A stretch of 64,000 nt of DNA from an uncultured Pelagibacteraceae bacterium (GTDB lineage: Bacteria; Pseudomonadota; Alphaproteobacteria; Pelagibacterales; Pelagibacteraceae). Position 1 is the stretch's first letter. Every line of letters begins with the position of its first letter. Shown here piece by piece: positions 57,550-64,000 of this stretch. The notes under the pieces were generated by a model. The model was not told the DNA's origin. It saw only the letters and a list, made by a program, of their open reading frames with translations, and did no database searches. The stretch is from the NCBI GenBank assembly GCA_902523615.1, contig CABYZW010000002.1:1-64000 (forward strand), in the 5' to 3' direction. Made by a program: the position numbers and the translations under genes.

Positions 57550-57598
57550 GGTATATAAATTATGTTTTTTTATTTATAAAACACCCTACAATAGATTT

Positions 57599-57802
57599 AT
57601 GATTACTGGAATATTCGTTAAAATTTTATCCATGATATTGTTAATAGCTGTTGGAGTAGTACTTATTTTAGGTATAGGCACTTTATTTAAAGGAGGTGAA
57701 ACTAGTAAAAAGTACTCTAACAAGTTAATGCAATTAAGAGTTTTATTACAATTTATAGCTGTAATTGCTTTAGTGTGTTTTGCCTATTTTTTTAAAAATT
57801 AA
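57599..57802 (+). CDS. HIG1-domain twin-transmembrane protein
   Basis: A 67-residue protein with two membrane segments (about 8-28 and 50-64) joined by a loop with KGGETSKKYSNKLMQLRVLLQ. This matches the HIG1 family pattern Q-x3-R-x-R-x3-Q in relaxed form. Mitochondrial HIG1 proteins modulate respiratory supercomplexes; in alphaproteobacteria the role is inferred to be similar. A longer frame from 57482 is rejected because its extra N-terminus runs into the promoter and does not look like the family. Its stop shares TTAA with the TlpA-like gene. Confidence 0.85.
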   Translation: MITGIFVKILSMILLIAVGVVLILGIGTLFKGGETSKKYSNKLMQLRVLLQFIAVIALVCFAYFFKN

Positions 57803-58308
57803 TTAAAGTTACTTAACCACTCTACAAATTTTTTTTCTTCAAAATTTATTGATCCAACTATTCTTGCAAATTCTAATCCATCTTTATTAAATAAAATTGT
57901 AGTAGGTATACCTCTTAACTTAAACTTTTTAGCTAAAGTGATTGGTGGATCGAAATATAAATCTAAATTTCTTATCTTCAGATCTTCGAAGAAGTCTGAG
58001 GCCTTTTTTAAATTTTCTTGACCTATATTTATTGGAAATATTTTTAGATTATCCAAATATTTATTTTTTTGTAAAGAATCTAGAGACGGCATCTCTTCTT
58101 TGCATGGAGCACACCAAGTTGCCCAAAAATTCAAAATTATCAAGTTTCCCTTATAATCGTTTAGGTTTATTAGTTTATTTTTGCTATCTAAAAATGTTAA
58201 ATCAGTATATTTCTTTAATTCTTTATTGATAACGAGATTTTTTATATCAGTAACCTCATTAGCAAAAGAATTGGACAGTAAAAAAATAAATACTATTAAA
58301 AATCTCAT
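57799..58308 (-). CDS. TlpA/ResA-like periplasmic thioredoxin
   Basis: A 169-residue thiol-disulfide oxidoreductase with an N-terminal signal peptide (RFLIVFIFLLSNSFANE). The redox pair is C-x2-C in FWATWCAPCKEEMPS. The cis-proline block is GIPTTILFN. Periplasmic TlpA-like proteins reduce disulfides, for example for cytochrome c maturation; no ccm genes are nearby. It diverges from argH, leaving 24 bases between them. Confidence 0.92.
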   Translation of the reverse strand: MRFLIVFIFLLSNSFANEVTDIKNLVINKELKKYTDLTFLDSKNKLINLNDYKGNLIILNFWATWCAPCKEEMPSLDSLQKNKYLDNLKIFPINIGQENLKKASDFFEDLKIRNLDLYFDPPITLAKKFKLRGIPTTILFNKDGLEFARIVGSINFEEKKFVEWLSNFN

Positions 58309-58332
58309 ATTAAACAGGTATAGTTAATTATC

Positions 58333-59724
58333 ATGACAAAAAATAAAAACAATCAGGCAATATGGGGTAATAGAATAAATAACGATACTTCAACACTTTT
58401 TCAAAAGGTTGGTAGTTCTATAGCTATTGATAAAAGACTTTATAAGGAGGATATTGCTGCATCTATAGCGCATGTAGAGATGTTATTTAGACAGAGAATA
58501 ATTTCCTTTAAAATTAAAAATAAAATCATTTATGGCCTGAATAAAATAGAAAAGGAAATTTCAAAAAAAAAATTCGAATTCAATAAAAAGTATGAGGATA
58601 TACATATGAATATTGAAAAAAGACTTTTTCAAATTATTGGTGATGAAGCTGGCTTTATTCATACAGCTAGATCACGAAACGATCAAGTTGTAACAGATTT
58701 AAAAATTTGGATAAGAACAGAAGTTAAAGAAATTATTTCATATTTAGATAAGGTTATTAAAAGTTCTCTAAAACTAGCTGAAAAAAATGTTGATACAATT
58801 ATGCCTGGCTTTACTCATTTAAAGAACGCTCAAGCTATTTCGTTTGCACATTATCTTATGGCATATGTAGAGATGTTTATTAGAGATAAAAAAAGATTCA
58901 TAAATAATTTAGAAAGCTTGAACGAAAATCCTCTGGGTGCAGCTGCCTTAACTGGGACCTCCTTTGATATAGATAGAAATTACACTTCAAAAAAACTAGG
59001 TTTTAAAAAACCAACCAATAACTCTATAGACACTGTTTCTGACAGAGATTTTGTTTTAGATTTTTTATACAATATATCTGTTTGTTCTATGCATATCTCT
59101 AGAATTGCTGAGGAACTAATTATTTGGAATTCTGACGGTTTTAAATTGATAAATTTATCCAATAAAATTGTCACAGGTTCATCAATAATGCCTCAAAAAA
59201 AAAACCCAGATCTTTTAGAATTTTTAAGAGCTAAATCTGGCACTTCTTATGGAAATTTATTTTCTATGCTCACAATTTTAAAAGGGCTACCTTTATCATA
59301 CTTTAAAGATCTTCAAGACGATAAAGAAATCATTTTTAAATCGAACGATACTTTAATAAATAGTCTAAAAATACTTGATGAAGTATTAAAAAATATTAGT
59401 CCTAATAAAAAACAAATGCTTGAACTTGCAAATTCTGGCTATATTACTGCAACAGATTTAGCTGACTATCTTGTAAAAAATTATTCAATGCCCTTTAGAA
59501 AGGCGTATCAAAAAACTGCTCTAATCGTCAATCTTGCAGAAAAAAAGAGAAAATCGCTTCATGAATTGACTTTGAGTGATCTGAAAAAAATTGAGCCAAA
59601 ACTAACAAATGATGTTTTAAAAGTCTTCGATTTAAAGAATTCTGTTGCCTCTAAAAAGTCTTATGGTGGAACATCTTTTGCAAATATTAAAAAGATGATA
59701 ATGAAATATAAGAAACAAAAATGA
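58333..59724 (+). CDS. argH: Argininosuccinate lyase
   Basis: A 463-residue enzyme that splits argininosuccinate into arginine and fumarate, the last step of arginine synthesis. The catalytic signature GSSIMPQKKNPD (with the flexible loop serine) is near 282-293. The first conserved region is HTARSRNDQVVTDL, and ENPLGAAALTGTSF is the middle block. The 3' end TGA overlaps the next ATG (ATGA), a coupled start for a small lipoprotein. Confidence 0.97.
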   Translation: MTKNKNNQAIWGNRINNDTSTLFQKVGSSIAIDKRLYKEDIAASIAHVEMLFRQRIISFKIKNKIIYGLNKIEKEISKKKFEFNKKYEDIHMNIEKRLFQIIGDEAGFIHTARSRNDQVVTDLKIWIRTEVKEIISYLDKVIKSSLKLAEKNVDTIMPGFTHLKNAQAISFAHYLMAYVEMFIRDKKRFINNLESLNENPLGAAALTGTSFDIDRNYTSKKLGFKKPTNNSIDTVSDRDFVLDFLYNISVCSMHISRIAEELIIWNSDGFKLINLSNKIVTGSSIMPQKKNPDLLEFLRAKSGTSYGNLFSMLTILKGLPLSYFKDLQDDKEIIFKSNDTLINSLKILDEVLKNISPNKKQMLELANSGYITATDLADYLVKNYSMPFRKAYQKTALIVNLAEKKRKSLHELTLSDLKKIEPKLTNDVLKVFDLKNSVASKKSYGGTSFANIKKMIMKYKKQK

Positions 59725-59846
59725 TTAAAAAAATAACTTTAGTTTTAGTTTTATTATGTTGTGTAATTTCTTGTGGTAAAAAAGGAAATCCAGAATACAA
59801 AGAGTCACACAAAAAAAAATTAGAGAACGTTATAAAAGTAATCTAA
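59721..59846 (+). CDS. lptM: Small lipoprotein between argH and lysA (LptM/YifL-like)
   Basis: A 41-residue lipoprotein not seen by length-limited gene calling. The signal MIKKITLVLVLLCCVISCG has a lipobox ending at C18, followed by CGKKGNPEY, which echoes the CGxKGP start of LptM (YifL), a helper of the LPS-export protein LptD. The following tail is Lys-rich and short. Position between argH and lysA is the family's usual place. It starts at ATGA with argH and ends on TAATG with lysA, so it is strongly coupled to both. The assignment to LptM is by motif and context, not search. Confidence 0.78.
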   Translation: MIKKITLVLVLLCCVISCGKKGNPEYKESHKKKLENVIKVI

Positions 59847-61060
59847 TGAAATATATTAAAAGAAAACTTACTATTGAAAAAGTTTCTGTTGAAACAATTG
59901 CTAAAAAATTTGGTACTCCAACTTATTGTTATTCTTATGGTAAATTAAAAAATAATATAAATAACTTTAAAAGGAATTTTAAATCTTTTTCCCCATTAAT
60001 ATGCTTTGCTGTAAAATCTAATACGAATATAAATTTATTAAAGGAAATTAAAAAATTCGGACTTGGCGCAGATGTCGTATCTGTTGGTGAGATGATGGTG
60101 GCCCTCAAAGCAGGTATAAAACCAAATAAAATTGTTTTTTCAGGTGTAGGTAAAACTTCTCATGAAATAAGATACGCTATCGAAAAGAAAATTTTACTTA
60201 TAAATGCGGAGTCAGAAAGTGAAATTAAAGAAATTGAAAAAATCGCAAAAATTAAAAAAAAGAAGGTACAAATAGGTATTAGATTAAATCCAAATACAGA
60301 TGCTAAAACACTAAGCCAAATTTCAACAGGAAAAAAAGAAAATAAATTTGGTGTAAATAGTAAATCATTTATTAAACTTGTCGAGCTCTATAAAAATTCA
60401 AAAAATATTGAACTTAAATGTTTGAGTGTTCATATAGGAAGTCAGATTCTAGACTATAAACCTTATGAGAAAATGTTAAATGTAATAATGAAAATTTTAA
60501 ATAAAGTAAATCATAAGTTTGAATTTATTGATCTTGGTGGTGGGATGGGTATTTCATATACTCATAAAAATAAAGTATTTAACTATAAAAAGTATAATTT
60601 TGCTATCAAAAAATTTTTGAATAATTATAAATCAAAAATAATATTTGAGCCTGGAAGAGCTGTAATTGGTAATACAGGAATTTTAGTTTCAAAGGTAATT
60701 TATATTAAAAATAGTGGGAAGAAGAATTTTATCATTTTAGATGCAGCAATGAATGATTTAATGAGACCAGCTTTATACGGTTCTAAACATAAAATTTTAC
60801 CTTCATCAAAATCAAATAGAATTTCAAAAGAAATTTATGAATTTGTAGGTCCGATTTGTGAGAGCACAGATAAATTTAGAACTTTAAAAAATTTTCAGAA
60901 ATTAAAAGAAAAAGAAATAATAGCAATATGTGATGTTGGTGCATATGGTATGTCATTAAGTTCAAATTATAACGTAAGAACTAAACCTTTAGAGTTAATA
61001 ATTAAAGGGTCAAAAATCAAAATTATTAAAAAAAGACAAAAGCATGAAGAATTAATTTAG
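59846..61060 (+). CDS. lysA: Diaminopimelate decarboxylase
   Basis: Makes lysine from meso-diaminopimelate with pyridoxal phosphate. The 404-residue protein has the PLP lysine K57 in FAVKSNTN, the glycine-rich phosphate loop FIDLGGGMGIS, and the C-terminal block GPICESTDKF plus DVGAYGMSLSSNYN. It is coupled to the small lipoprotein by a one-base TAATG overlap. It completes the dapD/dapE pathway encoded about 57 kb away at the other end of the window. Confidence 0.97.
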   Translation: MKYIKRKLTIEKVSVETIAKKFGTPTYCYSYGKLKNNINNFKRNFKSFSPLICFAVKSNTNINLLKEIKKFGLGADVVSVGEMMVALKAGIKPNKIVFSGVGKTSHEIRYAIEKKILLINAESESEIKEIEKIAKIKKKKVQIGIRLNPNTDAKTLSQISTGKKENKFGVNSKSFIKLVELYKNSKNIELKCLSVHIGSQILDYKPYEKMLNVIMKILNKVNHKFEFIDLGGGMGISYTHKNKVFNYKKYNFAIKKFLNNYKSKIIFEPGRAVIGNTGILVSKVIYIKNSGKKNFIILDAAMNDLMRPALYGSKHKILPSSKSNRISKEIYEFVGPICESTDKFRTLKNFQKLKEKEIIAICDVGAYGMSLSSNYNVRTKPLELIIKGSKIKIIKKRQKHEELI

Positions 61061-61072
61061 CTTTTGAAAAAG

Positions 61073-61774
61073 ATGATTAGAAATATAATATTTTCAATAT
61101 TTTTTTTTGCTGGAATAGTTTTAATCTCTTTAATTTTTTTACCTTCATTTTTTTTACCTCAAAAAGTTGTTTTATTTGGAGGTAAACTTATGGGATACTG
61201 GGCAAGTTTTTGTTTAAGATTTTTTTTATCAACTAAAATTATTATTAAAGGAAAAGAAAACATCATAAAAAATGATAAATTTTTTATAGCCTGCTCTCAT
61301 CAATCAATGTTTGAAACATTTTATCTTCAAACTATCTTTAATTCTCCAATATTTATTCTTAAAAAAGAACTTTTAAGAATTCCAATATTTGGCTGGTATT
61401 TAAAAAAAATTGGTTCTATATCAATTGAAAGAAACAAAGTAACAAAAGATAACCTTAGTTTTTTTCAGAATATTTCAAAAATGACACAAAGCTCAAATAG
61501 ACCAATTATAATTTTTCCTCAAGGAACAAGGGTTTTGCCGAATGAAAGACCACCTTTTAAAAAAGGGGTTTCTAGGATTTATCAGGAATTAGATATTTGT
61601 TGTCAACCAGTCGCAATAAATTCAGGTTACGTCTGGCCAAAAGAAGGTTTAAAAAAAAGCCATAAGACTATAGTTATTTCAATTTTGGAACCAATTATAA
61701 ATGGTCTATCTAAAGAGGAATTCAATCGAATTATCCAAAAAAATATATATTCAGAATTGGACTTAATAAATTAA
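61073..61774 (+). CDS. plsC: 1-acyl-sn-glycerol-3-phosphate acyltransferase
   Basis: Acylates lysophosphatidate to phosphatidate. The N-terminal hydrophobic segment (about 5-30) anchors it to the membrane. The acyltransferase motif is CSHQSMFETF, with Glu in place of the Asp of H-x4-D, a known alphaproteobacterial-type variation. The second motif is FPQGTRVLPNERPPFKKG with QGTR where EGTR is usual. I take the ATG at 61073; TTG at 61064 is an alternative giving three more residues. Its stop shares TTAA with dnaN. Confidence 0.87.
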   Translation: MIRNIIFSIFFFAGIVLISLIFLPSFFLPQKVVLFGGKLMGYWASFCLRFFLSTKIIIKGKENIIKNDKFFIACSHQSMFETFYLQTIFNSPIFILKKELLRIPIFGWYLKKIGSISIERNKVTKDNLSFFQNISKMTQSSNRPIIIFPQGTRVLPNERPPFKKGVSRIYQELDICCQPVAINSGYVWPKEGLKKSHKTIVISILEPIINGLSKEEFNRIIQKNIYSELDLIN

Positions 61775-62883
61775 CCTTTCATTGGCATTATTACAAAAAT
61801 GCTATCAAAATCTCCTGGATCTTTTATTAAAGCTGGTGAGCCAGTGTCATTAAAGAAAATTTCTATTTTATCTCCATTAAGTTGTGAAGCTACATCAATT
61901 AAATATCTAGAGTTGAAACTAATCTCAAGATCATAATCGAATTTTACTCCCAAAGTCTCTTTTCCTTCACCACTATTTGTATTATTTACAGATAAATTTA
62001 AAACATCTTTGGTAAGATGAAACTTTACGCCATCTTTTTTATCGAGCGATACAGAAGCAACTCTATCAACAGAATTTAAAAAAATTTTTAAATCAATTTC
62101 TAATTTTTTTTGATTATTTTTAGGAATAACCTGAACGTAATTAGGAAATTTTCCATCTATCAATTTTGAAATTAGGATACTATCTTTTAACTCAAACTTT
62201 ATTTTTGATTGTATATTTGAAATTTTAACTTCGCCGTCGTAATTATCCAATAATGCACATAATTGAAAGATTGTTTTTTTTGGCAAAATTATTGGTTTAA
62301 ATTCTATTTCTTGATCTAATCGTATTTTAGATATGGACATTCTATGACTGTCCGTAGCTACAGCGGTTAAGTAATTTTTATCCTCTACTTCAGTTTTATG
62401 AATATATATTCCACTCAAGTAATGTCGAGTTTCATCATTCGAAATGGAAAACTTACACTTGTTAAGTAATTTTAATAGTTGCTTAGATTTTATCGAAAAT
62501 TCATGCTTGCTAAAATTCTCATCTGTTAAGGGAAATTCAGAAGAATTGATACAATTGAGATTAAAGTTAGATTTTTCCGACTCTAAATGTAACTTATTCT
62601 TGTCATTTAAAGTGAGTTTAATTTTTTTTCCAGAAGTAAATTTTCTTACAATATCATACATAATTGAAGAAGTAGTAGTTGTCTTTCCATCTTCTGAAAC
62701 TTCTATATTATTTAAATGATGTATAAATATTAGGTCCAAGTCTGTAGCGGTAATAGTTAAATTTGAGTTTTTGGCATCTAATAATATATTAGATAAAATT
62801 GGTAAAGTGCTCCGTTTTTCTACTATACCTTGACAGTAACTCAATGCTTGCTGAAGGTCTTGTTGATTAACACTAAATTTCAT
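61771..62883 (-). CDS. dnaN: DNA polymerase III beta subunit (sliding clamp)
   Basis: A 370-residue clamp that tethers DNA polymerase. It has three repeated domains, starting MKFSVNQQDLQQALSYCQGI, with the characteristic LPILSNILLDAK and the C-terminal end SPALIKDPGDFDSIFVIMPM. Its start overlaps the dnaA stop by 11 bases; the dnaA-dnaN order is the classical origin-region pair. Tail to tail with plsC. Confidence 0.97.
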   Translation of the reverse strand: MKFSVNQQDLQQALSYCQGIVEKRSTLPILSNILLDAKNSNLTITATDLDLIFIHHLNNIEVSEDGKTTTTSSIMYDIVRKFTSGKKIKLTLNDKNKLHLESEKSNFNLNCINSSEFPLTDENFSKHEFSIKSKQLLKLLNKCKFSISNDETRHYLSGIYIHKTEVEDKNYLTAVATDSHRMSISKIRLDQEIEFKPIILPKKTIFQLCALLDNYDGEVKISNIQSKIKFELKDSILISKLIDGKFPNYVQVIPKNNQKKLEIDLKIFLNSVDRVASVSLDKKDGVKFHLTKDVLNLSVNNTNSGEGKETLGVKFDYDLEISFNSRYLIDVASQLNGDKIEIFFNDTGSPALIKDPGDFDSIFVIMPMKG

Positions 62884-64000
62884 TATCTTTATTATTGTAT
62901 AAAATCTGATTTTTTAATTTATTAATATTATCAACCATTTCAGTGTCTTTTTCTTTTAGTTTTTCAATAGTTTTAACTGAATGTATTATTGTTGTATGAT
63001 CTCTGTTAGAAAATTCACGACCAATCTCAGGTAACGATTTTGAGGTCAATATCTTTGTTAAATATATAGCTGTTTGTCTAGGTCTAACTAAATATCTTGA
63101 CCTTCTTGATGATAACATTTCATTTTTACTAATTTTAAAAAATTTACACACAAGTGTTTGAATTAGATCAATTGTTACTTTATTTTCAGCTATATTTAAT
63201 AAATCCTTTAATATTACCTTAGTCTCTGCCAAGTTGGGCATTTTGTTATATATTCTTGAAAAAGACACAGTTCTATTAATTGCACCTACTAGTTCTCTAA
63301 TACTTGTAGTTATTTCAGTGCTTATAAAGTCTTGTATATCTTTTGAAATTTTAATTTGATCAGGATAAAATTTATTTATCTCCTCTATTTTTTTTTCAAC
63401 GAGTTTTTTTCTTAATTCATAATCCGGTTTTTGAATATCAACTACAAGACCACCAGAAAATCTAGATTTGATCCTTTCTTGTATCCTTGACAATTTATTT
63501 GGAGCTCTATCAGCTGATAATATTATTTGTGATCCTCTATCTAATAGTGCATTAAATGTATGAAAAAATTCCTCTTGCATAGCTTCCTTGCCATTCATAA
63601 ATTGAATATCATCTATTAGCAAAACATCTGTGTTTCTAAAATATTCCTTAAATTTTACCATTTCATTTGCTTTGATTGATTTTACAAATTGATACATGAA
63701 ACGTTCTGCAGAAATAAACATAACTTTCTCATTTTTTTTAAGTTCGTAACCAATAGAATTCAAAAGATGCGTTTTACCCATTCCAACACCTCCATAAATG
63801 TAAAGAGGATTATAATTTGATGATTTTTCTGAAACTTTAATTGAGGCTTCAAATGCAAGCTTATTACTTGATCCAGTTATAAAATTTTCAAATCTTTTGT
63901 TTGGGTCTATTCGATTATACTGAAGAAAAGAGTCCTTAATAAATGAGACATTCTTTTTATCTTCTATGAGATTAATGTTTGTTTCTTTATTTTTTACTTG
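62873..64000 (-). CDS. dnaA: Chromosomal replication initiator DnaA, N-terminus outside window
   Basis: The replication initiator. The frame is open to the window edge on the minus strand, so the N-terminal domains are missing. Visible are RFENFITGSSNKLAFEAS, Walker A GGVGMGKTHLLN, Walker B VLLIDDIQFMNGK, sensor regions IQERIKSRFSGGLVVD, and the C-terminal DNA-binding signature FSNRDHTTIIHSVKTIEKLK. An internal ATG at 63781 is not the start, because the domain clearly continues upstream. The origin itself is not identifiable here. Confidence 0.97.
   Translation of the reverse strand, partial: QVKNKETNINLIEDKKNVSFIKDSFLQYNRIDPNKRFENFITGSSNKLAFEASIKVSEKSSNYNPLYIYGGVGMGKTHLLNSIGYELKKNEKVMFISAERFMYQFVKSIKANEMVKFKEYFRNTDVLLIDDIQFMNGKEAMQEEFFHTFNALLDRGSQIILSADRAPNKLSRIQERIKSRFSGGLVVDIQKPDYELRKKLVEKKIEEINKFYPDQIKISKDIQDFISTEITTSIRELVGAINRTVSFSRIYNKMPNLAETKVILKDLLNIAENKVTIDLIQTLVCKFFKISKNEMLSSRRSRYLVRPRQTAIYLTKILTSKSLPEIGREFSNRDHTTIIHSVKTIEKLKEKDTEMVDNINKLKNQILYNNKDNEI

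Noticed and set aside
57482..57598. Extended HIG1-gene start at 57482
   Set aside because: Overlaps the divergent esterase gene and the likely promoter; the HIG1-like protein begins at 57599.

Overview
The window is a very AT-rich, tightly packed bacterial chromosome segment. Gene content and order point to an alphaproteobacterium of the SAR11 clade (Pelagibacterales): streamlined genes with one- to four-base overlaps, Lys/Asn/Ile-rich proteins, almost no intergenic DNA, an alphaproteobacterial J-domain-cobS-cobT block, a RegB-type kinase, and a SUV3-like helicase / TerB / fdxA / carD block. This placement rests on recognised features; no database was searched. Almost all genes are housekeeping genes. 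No phage, insertion sequence or CRISPR array was seen.

Layout. 1-4.3 kb (+): argB (cut by the window edge), a HAD phosphatase, dapD, dapE and a histone-deacetylase-fold amidohydrolase, then a SET-domain protein. 4.8-9.0 kb (-): truA, fmt, def, a large exported protein of unknown function and a 59-residue membrane protein overlapping its start. 9.0-14.2 kb: aroK-aroB (+), bolA (-), then J-domain protein, cobS and a frame-disrupted cobT (+). 14.2-17.5 kb (-): a RegB-like sensor kinase and a short gyrB. tRNA-Ser(GGA) follows, next to a three-gene sugar/methyltransferase cassette. 20.3-29.9 kb (-): glycosyltransferase-thrS-infC-rpmI-rplT-pheS-pheT-lepA, a translation operon. 30-36.6 kb: an alpha/beta hydrolase and gltD-gltB (glutamate synthase). 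36.8-44.2 kb: uppP, an EamA transporter, aceE-aceF (with an extra lipoyl domain on E1) and a thiolase. At 44.3 kb tRNA-Arg(ACG) is followed at its 3' side by a four-gene CDP-sugar/glycosyltransferase cassette. 47.8-52.5 kb (+): a thioesterase, a structured non-coding stretch, a SUV3-like helicase, a TerB-like protein, ferredoxin and CarD with a lysine-rich tail. 52.5-52.7 kb (-): a tiny basic-peptide gene with its own promoter, leader hairpin, strong ribosome site and terminator. 52.8-58.3 kb: acyl-CoA synthetase, tRNA-Leu(CAA), DedA-dsbB-coq7, an HNH nuclease, an esterase, a HIG1 protein and a TlpA thioredoxin. 58.3-61.8 kb (+): argH-lptM-lysA-plsC. 61.8-64 kb (-): dnaA (cut by the window edge)-dnaN.

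Pathways. argB and argH belong to arginine synthesis, and dapD, dapE and lysA to lysine/diaminopimelate synthesis, at opposite ends of the window. aroK/aroB feed the shikimate pathway. gltBD assimilates ammonium. aceEF makes acetyl-CoA. Two tRNA-adjacent cassettes probably decorate the cell surface.

The least explained items are the 25-residue Lys/Arg/Ala minigene beside a CarD with a histone-H1-like tail, the SET/deacetylase neighbour pair, the cobS/cobT pair with no cobN in view, the structured leader before the helicase, and the lipoyl-E1 fusion. Convergent genes commonly end on one shared TTAA, and only one convincing intrinsic terminator was found in 64 kb.
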